NCBI RefSeq assembly: GCF_000027225.1
Contig: NC_013892.1
Span: 3,782,001-3,846,000 of the forward strand
Direction of reading: 5' to 3'
Length of the DNA: 64,000 bases
Source of the DNA: Xenorhabdus bovienii SS-2004
GTDB taxonomy: Bacteria > Pseudomonadota > Gammaproteobacteria > Enterobacterales > Enterobacteriaceae
Below are positions 9,163-17,746 of this stretch, in pieces. The notes under the pieces are model-generated. The model saw only the letters and a list, made by a program, of their open reading frames with translations, was not told where the DNA came from and did not search any database. Numbering within the stretch: position 1 is the stretch's first letter; each line of letters starts with the position of its first letter. The translations under genes were made by a program, and so were the position numbers.

Positions 9163-10124
9163 CTAAACCTTCCTAATCCATTAAAAAAATGCTGTAAATC
9201 CGCTTCCGGTGTTCTTGGTTTTCTTTTCATTTCTTCTTTCAAAAGTGCTATTAATTTTTCACTTATCCCATATTTCTTATCAAGAGTATCTAAAATATAA
9301 GCCGCTAGAACTCCAACAGCTAAAACTATCAGAGCAACAGCAATAATACTTCCACCTAAAAATGCAGTGGCAGTTAAAAGTGATCCTATAACCCAGGAGG
9401 AAGCAGCAATAATAGCGGTTTTAGCCATATCCATTGTTATGTTTCCGATAAAATCGGCTAAAGTATATTCATCCTTGAAAATACTTTCTATCAATCTATA
9501 GCCAATCGAAAAGACAATACAGAATCTAACACCTTTGATGATACTAGCATTAAGCCCCTGCTGCCCTATTCCCATTCCAAGCATTTGGGGATTTTTGGCA
9601 CGATAGCGTGTCCCCATGATACGACTCCTAAGACCTGCATGCCCTGATATGTGAATATACTTTTCCCCATTTTTTCCTACATGTTCTGTAGCTTTAATGC
9701 CCAAGCTCTTAAACTCTCTGCAAACTTCAGAAAACCCATGCGTATCATAGATATTTCCCGCATAAGTGGAAATAGGATCAGTGACAGAAAATATATGTGC
9801 CATAGGATTTTTTATCTTGTTGCCGGAGTCCGTACCTCTTGAAAATGCTTCTTCATAACTTAGATGTTTTTCGTTCATACCTCTTGCAAATGCATATCCA
9901 TAACTTGGACTTTGTGGACGGCGGGAGCTGATATCCTCAATAATGCTTTGAGCTTCTGATAATGTGAGAACAAAGTGATATTGGGTATTATCTCTCAATA
10001 CTTTTTCTAGCCCAATAGCATCAAAAAATTCATGCTGGGGTTTTAGCTGATTAATTCCTACATTACCCCTTAAAACATCCCCCATATAACCATCCCAAGT
10101 GGGGTTATATTTCTTATGTGTCAT
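9159..10124 (-). CDS. Putative membrane-inserting toxin/effector with hydrophobic hairpin
   Basis: 321 residues, family not recognised. There is no signal peptide. The first about 190 residues are soluble (SEAQSIIEDISSRRP, GYAFARGMNEKHLSYEEAFSRG, GKNGEKYIHISGHAGLRSRIMGTRY). Residues about 195-215 are mildly hydrophobic, and about 232-285 form a long Ala/Gly/Ile-rich hairpin (IIAASSWVIGSLLTATAFLGGSIIAVALIVLAV split by glycines). A basic amphipathic tail follows (KEEMKRKPRTPEAD). A soluble domain plus C-terminal hydrophobic hairpin, followed by an overlapping small membrane gene, resembles colicin-like or type VI membrane-disrupting effectors with their immunity proteins. No delivery motif (PAAR, Rhs, MIX) is visible. 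Confidence 0.55.
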   Translation of the reverse strand: MTHKKYNPTWDGYMGDVLRGNVGINQLKPQHEFFDAIGLEKVLRDNTQYHFVLTLSEAQSIIEDISSRRPQSPSYGYAFARGMNEKHLSYEEAFSRGTDSGNKIKNPMAHIFSVTDPISTYAGNIYDTHGFSEVCREFKSLGIKATEHVGKNGEKYIHISGHAGLRSRIMGTRYRAKNPQMLGMGIGQQGLNASIIKGVRFCIVFSIGYRLIESIFKDEYTLADFIGNITMDMAKTAIIAASSWVIGSLLTATAFLGGSIIAVALIVLAVGVLAAYILDTLDKKYGISEKLIALLKEEMKRKPRTPEADLQHFFNGLGRFR

Positions 10125-10352
10125 TCCTTAATTCTCCATAGCACTCAATATCAAATTAATAATTGATTGACTTGTGTCAAGATTCCCGATGTAGCATCAA
10201 TTAAGCAGGATATAACAACAATGCTTACCCATTCCAGCATGGAAAAGATACACCTTTAAATTTGTGATGAATCTCTATTCTTAAGCAAAATCAGACAATT
10301 ACTTAATTTTAATTTCAGTCACACCATAATAAAAAAATTATGCACTACTTGG
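10125..10352. other. Intergenic region upstream of the toxin-like gene
   Basis: AT-rich, no gene seen. It should hold the promoter of the minus-strand toxin/immunity pair. It abuts the inverted IS30 fragment. Confidence 0.4.
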
Positions 10353-10506
10353 AGGTGTCAGAGCGGGAGATTAATCTTGTGGCAAACCGATTAAATAATC
10401 GTCCTCGTAAAATACGAGATTACAAAACACCGAATGAGTTATTTAAAGGAATACCCTCTCATTTACTTCGTCCATTACGGTGTTGCGCTTACTATGTGAA
10501 TCTAAG
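10353..10506 (+). mobile_element. IS30 3'-end fragment, inverted partial copy
   Basis: About 154 bp nearly identical to the last part of the intact IS30 transposase gene (VSEREINLVANRLNNRPRK...RPLRCCA) plus its terminal repeat, in opposite orientation to the full element at 10697-11779. Homology begins abruptly at GGTGTCAGAGCGGG and ends at the degenerate terminal repeat GAATCTAAG. It is a deletion remnant and cannot encode a transposase. Confidence 0.85.
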
Positions 10507-10696
10507 CAAGTTATTTATTATTTGTCGCGATAATTTCACCGAGAAACTCATGAGATAGAAATTTTTTGTGGTGTTACTTTTTTATTTCTTAATAAACACA
10601 AGCGAAATTACGAAAATTTTCATGTTAAATCACCTTTATTTTTTACTCTCTATATAAATACATGGGTTTTCGCCGAGTTACGGAATTGATATGTTT

Positions 10697-11779
10697 CTTG
10701 GATTCACATATTAAGCGCAACACCGTAATGGACGAAGTAAATGAGAGGGTATTCCTTTAAATAACTCATTCGGTGTTTTGTAATCTCGTGTTTTACGAGG
10801 ACGATTATTTAATCGGTTTGCCACAAGGTTAATCTCCCGCTCTGACACCTTATTAAAATCAGTTCCTTTTGGGAAGTAATCTCTGATTAATCCATTCGTG
10901 TTCTCATTTATCCCTCTTTCCCAGGGGGAATACGGGTGAGCAAAATAAATTTTTGTCTCTAAATTTTTACTGATCAGTTCGTGTTCGGCAAATTCGAGGC
11001 CGTTATCAAAGGTCATTGTTTTAATTTTATGTTTTATCAGTGATAAATGTCTTGTTGCCGCTTTTGCGACCCCTTCTGCTGTTTTATTTTCAAGTTTAAT
11101 TATAATAGTAAATAACGATTTTCGTTCAACTAATGTCAATAATGCACTTTTATGATTTTTACCCACGATAGTATCTCCTTCCCAATCACCAATACGCTGC
11201 TTTTTATCAACAAGTTTGGGGCGCTTATCAATACTGACTCTGTTTTTAATTTTTCCTCTGCGCTCATAACTTCCATAGCGTTTACGATACGGTTTTTTCG
11301 CAATCCTAAGATGTTGCCATAAATTACCATCATTAAGTTTATCCTTATAAATCAATCGATAAACTGTTTCATGATGCAAAGATATTATATTTTCCCTTTT
11401 GAGATAACCGACTGTTTGTTCAGGACTTAAATCTTGCCAAATTAACTGTTTGATCCACATTTCTATCTCTGGTTTCACTTTTACTGCTTTTGTAGCACAC
11501 TGTCGGCGCGCTACGGCCTTAAGCTGAGCTTGTTCAGGCGTATATTTCTTTGCCTCCCGATTTCGTCTCAATTCCCGGCTAATCGTTGATGGGTTTCGAT
11601 TGAGTGACTTTGAAATCTCCCGTTGTGAAAAACCGGCTTCTTTCAGGCTGAAAATCTGATATCTTTCTGTTTCGGTCAGTTGTTTATAGGCCATAGCGCA
11701 TTTTCCTTTGGCAAGAAAGATGCCTACTATAGCAACTGACCGCCTTTCTTAGAAATTGCACTTATTATGCGAATCCAAG
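10697..11779 (-). mobile_element. IS30-family insertion sequence
   Basis: About 1083 bp bounded by imperfect inverted repeats. The left end reads CTTGGATTCACATATTAAGC and the right end is the complement of CTTGGATTCGCATAATAAG. It contains one intact transposase gene on the minus strand. I did not find an unambiguous target duplication. Confidence 0.88.
10711..11694 (-). CDS. IS30-family transposase
   Basis: 327 residues. N-terminal HTH (LTETERYQIFSLKEAGFSQREISKSLNRNPSTISRELRRN) followed by a DDE integrase-like catalytic core: first Asp in GDWEGDTIVGK, second in KTMTFDNGLEF, and Glu in SPWERGINENTNGLIRDYFPKG. The C-terminal RLNNRPRKTRDYKTPNELF motif is the IS30 signature. No stop or frameshift, so it is probably active. 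Confidence 0.95.
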   Translation of the reverse strand: MAYKQLTETERYQIFSLKEAGFSQREISKSLNRNPSTISRELRRNREAKKYTPEQAQLKAVARRQCATKAVKVKPEIEMWIKQLIWQDLSPEQTVGYLKRENIISLHHETVYRLIYKDKLNDGNLWQHLRIAKKPYRKRYGSYERRGKIKNRVSIDKRPKLVDKKQRIGDWEGDTIVGKNHKSALLTLVERKSLFTIIIKLENKTAEGVAKAATRHLSLIKHKIKTMTFDNGLEFAEHELISKNLETKIYFAHPYSPWERGINENTNGLIRDYFPKGTDFNKVSEREINLVANRLNNRPRKTRDYKTPNELFKGIPSHLLRPLRCCA

Positions 11780-11943
11780 TTTTATCATTAATTATCAATA
11801 CGTTAATTAATCCCGTACAATCCCATAATTTTTCTAAATTACTTTTTATTACTTGAAACTCAATACATTAATGCCTACCAAAAAATCGCCTTTTTGAGTA
11901 TCATGACCTAACTGAACCACGATTTGCATTTTTAATAATAAGA

Positions 11944-12483
11944 ATGATTATGAAAAAAAAATCCCAAACATTATTTGCTGTATTTTTGTTAAGCATCACT
12001 ACTGCTTGTTATTCAGAGAGTAACGGGAGTGAACATTTTAATGTTAAAACAACACAGGTGGATGAAAAAACTCATATTGAAATAATACATGCATTGGCCA
12101 ATAGTGGGCATATAGGAGCTCAGTATGAATTAGGTACAATGTATTCTGAAGGGAAAGGAGTCAAGCAGGACTATATCAAAGCAAAAGATTGGTATGAAAA
12201 AGCCGCTTTACAGGGAGATATGAATTCTCAAGTTTCATTGGGCGTTATGTATTATTATGCTGAAGGAATACCTCAAGACTATATAAAAGCGAAAGAATGG
12301 CTTGAAAAAGCGGCGGCACAAGATAGCGCAGGTTCTCAGGCTATTTTGGGTATTATGTATTATGTAGGTGAGGGAGTACAAAAAGACGATGGAAAAGCAA
12401 AAGAATGGTTTAAAAAATCCTGCGATAACGGATATCAGGTAGGATGTGAATCTTTTGCAAAAATGAACATACATAGTAAATAG
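11944..12483 (+). CDS. Sel1-repeat lipoprotein
   Basis: 179 residues (or 177 from the second ATG, codon 3, which directly precedes the KKK of the signal). Lipoprotein signal with lipobox LSITTAC, so the mature N-terminal Cys is near residue 22. Three or more Sel1/TPR-like repeats follow, each with a GxMYxxGxGVxxDxxKAKxWxxKAA pattern (about residues 57-92, 93-128 and 129-164), the last ending CDNGYQVGCESFAKM. Sel1-repeat proteins act as protein-binding scaffolds; some are enterobacterial secreted or immunity-type factors. Function here is unknown. It is flanked by IS elements and closed by a strong terminator, so it is accessory DNA. Confidence 0.85.
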   Translation: MIMKKKSQTLFAVFLLSITTACYSESNGSEHFNVKTTQVDEKTHIEIIHALANSGHIGAQYELGTMYSEGKGVKQDYIKAKDWYEKAALQGDMNSQVSLGVMYYYAEGIPQDYIKAKEWLEKAAAQDSAGSQAILGIMYYVGEGVQKDDGKAKEWFKKSCDNGYQVGCESFAKMNIHSK

Positions 12484-12521
12484 TTCAAAATATGTATTAT
12501 TCTCCATAAATATCATTAATA

Positions 12522-12556
12522 AAAACTCATCACGGTAAAATGATGAGTTTTTTAAT
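12522..12556 (+). terminator. Intrinsic terminator of the Sel1 lipoprotein gene
   Basis: An 11-bp stem (AAAACTCATCA/TGATGAGTTTT) with an 8-nt loop runs into a T-tract, 39 bp after the stop codon. Confidence 0.85.
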
Positions 12557-12745
12557 ATTACATTATTAGCACTCAAAAATAGGGTCATGACTTCAAAGCG
12601 TTAATTTGATATTCCTGAACTTTTTAATGGGATATCATCATGACTGTTACGATAGAAGTGACTTGTCGATATTGCGACCAAGCAGAACCTGTACGCAAAC
12701 ACGGAACAGGTAAGGCTGGCTTCCCTCGCTACTATTGCAAAGGCT

Positions 12746-13527
12746 GGTCATGTATTAAATGATTAGATTAGGTATTAAAAATAATGTTCACGTTCAATAA
12801 AGGTTCCTATCACTTTATCGTGCATTTCTTCCGATTTTGAATACCCAATGGTTTTTCTATTCAGCCTTTTGATTCGGGTACGATGCGTTAAATTCGTTCT
12901 CTCTATACGCTGAGTAAACGCCTTTCCAGTCAAGTGCTCTTCCTCGGGAAGTGGGTCATAAACAACATAGTCATCCGTGCAGTAAAACCGAATAGTAAAG
13001 GAAGATAAGAGGGTAAGCAGCTTGTCTAACGTTTTTCGACTGCGATCGCCAAAAACATGAGCCACTATTCGCTTCAGGCGGGGTTCCCAAGCATACCAAA
13101 GCCAGCGTTGGTTTTTCTTATTGCCGACAAACGACCATTGCTCGTCGATTTCACAGACAATCTGGATGCCACATTCCGCAAGGGGAAGTGTCGTTACGTT
13201 TCGGGGTCTGAGGTTTTTAATGTTTTCATGACGGTGGCGGTGGCGACTTTCAGGATCCGAGCGGTGTCACGAATTCCCCCGTTATTCATCGCGATATCGA
13301 CAATCTGTTCTTTAACGCCGGGTTTGCAGGCCTGATAGGTATACGCCAACTGAAAGACCTTACAGCAGCTATAACAGCGATAACGAGGATGTCCGCCATT
13401 TCCTTTCCCATGTCCTTTGACCTGTTCTGATTTGTGGCAATAACGGCAATAGACATCAACTTTGGCCATACTTCATCCTTAAAAAGCCGGAAGCATATCA
13501 CAGCAACTAACCATTTAATACATGACC
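12746..13527 (-). mobile_element. IS1-family insertion sequence, copy 2 (inverted)
   Basis: 782 bp with the same termini as copy 1, opposite orientation. The target repeat is CAAAGGCT (12738-12745 and 13530-13537), with two extra C bases between the element end and the right repeat. The host sequence around it is a rejoinable older IS1 insA gene. Confidence 0.93.
12775..13469 (-). CDS. IS1-family transposase (InsA + InsB by -1 frameshift), copy 2
   Basis: InsA spans 13194-13469 and the InsB frame ends at 12775. Both predicted proteins are identical to those of copy 1, including the slippery A-run and the DDE domain. It should be equally functional and could act on both elements in trans. Confidence 0.92.
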
Positions 13528-14017
13528 CCCAAAGGCTGCCAAAGAACCTTTCAACTCAACTATCGTTACAACGGTCATAAACCGGGTATGAAAGAAAAAA
13601 TTGTGGATATGGCAATGAATGGCTCTGGCGTGAGAGACACAGGCCGTGTATTAGGTCTCGGTATCAATACAGTGATGCGGACATTAAAAAACTCTCGCCA
13701 AAACAAGTAACATCGCGACAGATCGCTTATGACGATGTCACACTTATCTGTGAATTGGATGAGCAGTGGTTTTTTATAGGCAATAAAAAACAACGTCCAA
13801 GAGGGGTCAAACGTCAATAAACACTATAACGAAATACAGTTGAATTATTAATTATTTGGTATTTATATAAAAATAATAATCATGGACAAACTTCAAAACA
13901 CTAAGTAAATATAGATAGTCTGTAATGATTTCGAATACATCAACGCCGTTTGCAGCGACTTCATTTCAAACATGCGAAGCTTTTCCCAATATTTCTAAAA
14001 TAATAAGAGGCTGATTC

Positions 14018-15001
14018 ATGGTAAAACACATCGAGTTTTCCACGTCAGGCGACCCTGAGGTGATACAATATTGCGAATTTACCCCTACCGCCCCTGCTCC
14101 TGATGAAGTACAGGTTCAGAATAAAGCTATTGGGATTAATTATATTGATACCTATATGCGTAGTGGACTATATCCAACAGCAAATCTGCCCAGTGGCCTC
14201 GGAACCGAAGCCGCAGGTATTGTGACCAAGATTGGCTCTGGCGTGACATCCATTAAAGTCGGTGATCGTGTGGCTTATGCTCAAGCTACCCTTGGTGCTT
14301 ACAGCGAAGTACATAATGTGCTTGAAAGCAAATTAGTTGTACTACCGGACGCAATCTCATTCGAACAGGCTGCTGCATCTCTTTTAAAAGGTTTAACCGT
14401 TTATTATCTGTTCTATAAAACACATAAAATTCAAGCGGGAGAAACTTTTCTGTTCCATGCAGCAGCGGGTGGTGTCGGATTAATTGCCTGCCAGTGGGCA
14501 AAAGCATTGAGCGCAAAATTGATCGGGACTGTTGGCTCCGATGAAAAAGCAGCCCTTGCCAAAGCATCGGGGGCATGGCAAACCATCAATTACAACCGTG
14601 AGAATATTGTCGAGCGCGTCACCGAAATCACTGGCGGAGAAAAAGTGGGGGTAGTCTATGATTCCGTCGGTAAGGCGACATGGCTCAATTCGCTGGATTG
14701 CCTGAAACGACAAGGTTTGATGGTCAGTTTCGGTAATGCTTCTGGACCAGTGACTGGGATAGATTTAGGCATTCTCAATCAGAAAGGTTCTCTGTTTGTC
14801 ACCCGTCCTGCAATTAATGGTTATATCACTACCCGTGAAGAACTGAATGAAGCCAGCAAGGCGCTGTTTGATTTGATTGCCAGTGGCAAAATCAATGTCG
14901 ATGTGGCAGAGAACCAGAAGTTTCCATTAAGTGAAGCTGCAAAGGCGCATCGCACACTAGAAAGCCGCGTCACCCACGGCTCCAGCCTTCTGATTCCTTA
15001 A
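14018..15001 (+). CDS. qor: NADPH:quinone oxidoreductase
   Basis: 327-residue zinc-independent medium-chain dehydrogenase/reductase that reduces quinones with NADPH. It has an N-terminal GroES-like domain (GINYIDTYMRSGLYP, LGTEAAGIV) and a nucleotide-binding Rossmann domain (HAAAGGVGLIACQWAKALSAKLIGTVGS). The catalytic zinc ligands of true alcohol dehydrogenases are absent, as in QOR. Divergence from dnaB is conserved from E. coli, although about 6 kb of accessory DNA now separates them. Ribosome site AAGAGG precedes the ATG. Confidence 0.95.
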   Translation: MVKHIEFSTSGDPEVIQYCEFTPTAPAPDEVQVQNKAIGINYIDTYMRSGLYPTANLPSGLGTEAAGIVTKIGSGVTSIKVGDRVAYAQATLGAYSEVHNVLESKLVVLPDAISFEQAAASLLKGLTVYYLFYKTHKIQAGETFLFHAAAGGVGLIACQWAKALSAKLIGTVGSDEKAALAKASGAWQTINYNRENIVERVTEITGGEKVGVVYDSVGKATWLNSLDCLKRQGLMVSFGNASGPVTGIDLGILNQKGSLFVTRPAINGYITTREELNEASKALFDLIASGKINVDVAENQKFPLSEAAKAHRTLESRVTHGSSLLIP

Positions 15002-15028
15002 TTCCACCCACAAAAATGGCAGAGCGGA

Positions 15029-16066
15029 TCACATCCGCTCAGTCACCATCTCCAGTGCTTTTTCCACCACCATAATATCAGCACCGGCCTTATGGGCATT
15101 CTCACTCAAGTGGCGGCGCCACTGACGCGCACCGGGAATTCCCTGAAAAATTCCCAAGATATGGCGGGTGATGTGCCCCAGATAGGTGCCTTTTGACAAT
15201 TCCCGTTCGATATAAGGATAAAGCGCCTTAATCGCATTAATGGTGTTCACCACCAATGCCGTTTCATTAAACAACTCACGATCAACATGCGCCAGAATAG
15301 AGGGATTTTGGTAGGCTTCCCGTCCAATCATCACGCCATCCACATACTGTAAGTGCTGCTTTGCTTCTTCGAGTGATTTAATGCCACCGTTAATGGAAAG
15401 AGTTAATTGTGGGAAATCTTTTTTCAATTGGTAAACCCGTGGATAATCCAATGGTGGAATTTCACGGTTTTCCTTTGGACTCAGACCCGATAGCCAAGCC
15501 TTACGTGCATGGATAATAAAATTATCGCAATCACTGTTTTTCACGACTGTATCAATGAAATCACACAAGAATTCGTAACTGTCCTGTTCATCAATGCCGA
15601 TACGGGTTTTAACCGTGACAGGAATATCCACAACATCCTGCATAGCCTTAATGCCGTCTGCCACCAATTTGGCTTCCCCCATCAAGCAAGCACCAAAGCG
15701 GCCATTTTGCACCCGATCAGAAGGACAACCAACGTTCAAATTGATTTCATCGTAACCTCGCTCCTGCGCGATCTTAGCACACTGCGCCAACGCCTGGGGT
15801 TCACTGCCGCCCAACTGCAATGCCAGCGGATGCTCCTCCTCGTTATACGTTAGGTAATTCCCTTTACCATGAATAATGGCACCCGTTGTCACCATCTCAG
15901 TGTAAAGCAAAGCTTCCTTACTCAACAGACGATGGAAGTAACGGCAATGACGATCAGTCCAATCTAACATGGGGGCAACGGAGAAACGAGAAGACTTGAA
16001 TTTACCAGCACTCGTTGATATGGCAGTGAATTCACTATGTTTTTGTATATGTGTATTTTCGTGCAT
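15029..16066 (-). CDS. dusA: tRNA-dihydrouridine(20/20a) synthase, with prophage-supplied N-terminus
   Basis: FMN-dependent reductase modifying U20/U20a in tRNA D-loops (345 residues). Landmarks are [18 protein letters not shown], the catalytic cysteine in [52 protein letters not shown] and SINGGI. The prophage core site (15958-15988) encodes [10 protein letters not shown]. Codons 1-26 ([11 protein letters not shown]... to KFKSS), and the promoter, therefore lie inside the prophage, and the gene is an in-frame hybrid. A displaced dusA start is found at 58267-58338. The enzyme should remain active because the catalytic domain is intact. Confidence 0.96.
   Translation of the reverse strand: MHENTHIQKHSEFTAISTSAGKFKSSRFSVAPMLDWTDRHCRYFHRLLSKEALLYTEMVTTGAIIHGKGNYLTYNEEEHPLALQLGGSEPQALAQCAKIAQERGYDEINLNVGCPSDRVQNGRFGACLMGEAKLVADGIKAMQDVVDIPVTVKTRIGIDEQDSYEFLCDFIDTVVKNSDCDNFIIHARKAWLSGLSPKENREIPPLDYPRVYQLKKDFPQLTLSINGGIKSLEEAKQHLQYVDGVMIGREAYQNPSILAHVDRELFNETALVVNTINAIKALYPYIERELSKGTYLGHITRHILGIFQGIPGARQWRRHLSENAHKAGADIMVVEKALEMVTERM
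15958..15988 (+). other. Prophage attachment site, left (attL core)
   Basis: A 31-bp sequence identical to 58275-58305, lying in the dusA codons for [10 protein letters not shown]. Direct orientation at both ends of the phage gene block makes these the attL and attR cores. Use of this dusA site by a dedicated class of tyrosine integrases is established. Confidence 0.95.
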
Positions 16067-16098
16067 TTAAGGTTATTTTAGGCTATTTTTGGATTATT

Positions 16099-16130
16099 GG
16101 CACCCCATATAGAACCCCATTAATATGGGG
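16099..16130 (+). promoter_or_regulatory. Putative integrase arm site and 16-bp palindrome
   Basis: GGCACCCC at 16099, followed by a perfect palindrome CCCCATTAATATGGGG at 16115-16130. They lie between the divergent dusA and integrase starts, 24 bp before the integrase ATG. Similar GGCACCCC/GCACCCC boxes occur near attR (58219-58237). Candidate integrase arm-type sites and an int/dusA operator; this is inference. Confidence 0.45.
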
Positions 16131-16153
16131 ACCTGAACAGGAGAGCATCAAAG

Positions 16154-17263
16154 ATGGCCTACTATAGCATAGAAAAGCGCCCTCGCGCAGATGGCACCAC
16201 CCGCTATCGCTGCACCGTTGGCGTTAAATCTGGTGGTAAATATATTTACAGAGAAAACCGCACATTTGGGAAGCAGTCCCACGCCAAAACATGGGGTGCT
16301 ATGCGGGTTGCTGAACTGGAACAAAACGGGGTTCCTACGCAAAACGATACCGAAGAGTTGACAGTTGGTGAGCTGCTATATAAATACATCAATGACCCAA
16401 ATCTAGGCGTGAAAGCAGGAAGAACTAAAAAGTATGTATTAAACATGCTTCTAGATAGTGATTTAGCAAAATTAACCCTAACTGAACTTTCAGTTAGTCA
16501 CATTATCGAATATTGCAAGCAAAGGCATTCTACTGGTATCACTCCCTCAACCATCAATCATGATGTCAGCTATTTAACGTCAGTATTAAAATCAGCCAAG
16601 CCAATCTATAACATAGATTATGTCTCAAATCCCGCATATGAAGCACGCCCTTTGTTAATTCAAATGGGGCTTATAGGAAAGTCTCAACGCCGTAGCAGGA
16701 GGCCAGTGCAAGATGAAATTGACAATCTCATTGAAGGATTGCGCAAGCGCAGTAGTCATAGAGAGGGAAAAATACCCTATGAAGACATTTTGAATTTCTC
16801 CATTCTTAGCTGCATGCGCATAGGGGAGGTATGCAAAATAAGATGGGATGATATAGATGAGAAGCAAAGATCTGTCATAGTCAGGGACAGGAAAGACCCA
16901 AGAAAGAAAACAGGTAATCACATGTCTGTTCCTCTACTGGGAAATGCATGGGAAATAGTTCAGCGGCAACCAAAAACGAGTGAATGGATATTTCCCTACA
17001 ATTCCAAAAGTGTAACTGTGGGGTTTCAGTGCGTCCGTAATGCTCTGGGTATTCAAGATTTACGTTATCACGATCTACGCAGGGAAGGAGCAAGTCGATT
17101 ATTTGAGGCTGGCTTTTCTATTGAAGAAGTTGCTCAGGTTACTGGACACCGATCTCTCAATGTATTGTGGCAGGTATACACAGAACTGTACCCGCAATCA
17201 TTGCATGATAAGTTTAATAGACTGATGCAGCAGAAAGAGAATGATTCCACCTCGACCATCTAA
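16154..17263 (+). CDS. int: Tyrosine integrase, dusA-specific prophage type
   Basis: 369 residues. N-terminal DNA-binding region (MAYYSIEKRPRADGTTRYRC), a SAM-like core-binding domain (about 70-170), and the catalytic domain with R222 (CMRIGE), H306-x-x-R309 (HDLRRE), H332 (GHRS) and nucleophile Y342 (VYTEL). It inserts and excises the prophage at the dusA core site, 166 bp to its left. It is transcribed away from dusA. A similar N-terminal scrap persists at 58476, just outside attR. Confidence 0.95.
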   Translation: MAYYSIEKRPRADGTTRYRCTVGVKSGGKYIYRENRTFGKQSHAKTWGAMRVAELEQNGVPTQNDTEELTVGELLYKYINDPNLGVKAGRTKKYVLNMLLDSDLAKLTLTELSVSHIIEYCKQRHSTGITPSTINHDVSYLTSVLKSAKPIYNIDYVSNPAYEARPLLIQMGLIGKSQRRSRRPVQDEIDNLIEGLRKRSSHREGKIPYEDILNFSILSCMRIGEVCKIRWDDIDEKQRSVIVRDRKDPRKKTGNHMSVPLLGNAWEIVQRQPKTSEWIFPYNSKSVTVGFQCVRNALGIQDLRYHDLRREGASRLFEAGFSIEEVAQVTGHRSLNVLWQVYTELYPQSLHDKFNRLMQQKENDSTSTI

Positions 17264-17746
17264 AGAAAAGCGCGAGATTGTGGAACTGCGGGAAAGAAGC
17301 TACTGTCACTATAGGGCAGAAATCTGCCCTTTAGCATATGGGGTATCTGCACAAACAAAAGGTATTGAGGAAATCCCAATACCCTCACCCGTGAGTATAA
17401 AACCAAAGTAGGCATTCCGTTTGAAACGGAAGGATTGAATTAAAAGGTGAAAAATTCCCACCTTTAGATAACTTGTTGATTTTGCTTATTTCCGGCATGG
17501 GGCGGGAATTTAATTAAATCAAGAGGTTAAATTAAAGGGGAGGATTGTCCCCTTTAAACTCATAGTCTTATCAGTCAGCCATAGGCAAATAGATTTTGTT
17601 AATGTCCCACCAACCATTCCATGCCATCCTAATCAGAAGTTCTCTCCAGTATTGATGAACCTTTTTATTGATGTTCACCGGCGGAGAAGTAACCCGCCTT
17701 CATGTTTTTTAGCAATGTTATTGTTGATTAAATGAGGGAATAAATT
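17264..17746 (+). other. Non-coding, hairpin-rich stretch between integrase and tail fibre
   Basis: No gene in 483 bp. It holds a series of tight inverted repeats: 17313-17330 (AGGGCAGA/TCTGCCCT), 17361-17383 (GGTATTG/CAATACC), 17384-17395 (CTCAC/GTGAG), 17415-17431 (TTCCGTTT/AAACGGAA), 17443-17465 (AAAGGTG/CACCTTT) and 17532-17557 (TTAAAGGGG/CCCCTTTAA). A further GGCGG/CCGCC hairpin with a T-run lies near 17680-17710, just before the tail-fibre gene. It could be a structured small RNA, stacked terminators after int, or protein-binding sites. Confidence 0.55.

Larger units (their letters stand above)
12640..13817 (+). pseudogene. IS1-type insA/insB remnant split by another IS1
   Basis: The first part (12640-12745) encodes VTIEVTCRYCDQAEPVRKHGTGKAGFPRYYC. 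The reading frame resumes after the inserted element (from 13530) as CKGCQRTFQLNYRYNGHKPGMKEKIV... and runs to about 13710. A -1 continuation carries an InsB start (CELDEQWFFIGNKK) that ends at 13817, truncating the nuclease domain. Rejoined, it is an InsA related to but distinct from the intact IS1 InsA. It is therefore an older, dead IS1 relative that a newer IS1 entered. Confidence 0.85.

Noticed and set aside
11136..11333. 65-codon minus-strand frame within the IS30 element
   Set aside because: Shadow of the intact IS30 transposase in another frame.
2585..13527. Composite transposon carrying tyrB, alr and dnaB
   Set aside because: Each IS1 copy has its own flanking target repeats and the enclosed genes are in ancestral order, so the IS copies inserted independently.
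17264..17746. Diversity-generating retroelement template region beside a fibre gene
   Set aside because: No reverse transcriptase gene anywhere in the window and no template/variable repeat pair with the fibre C-terminus.
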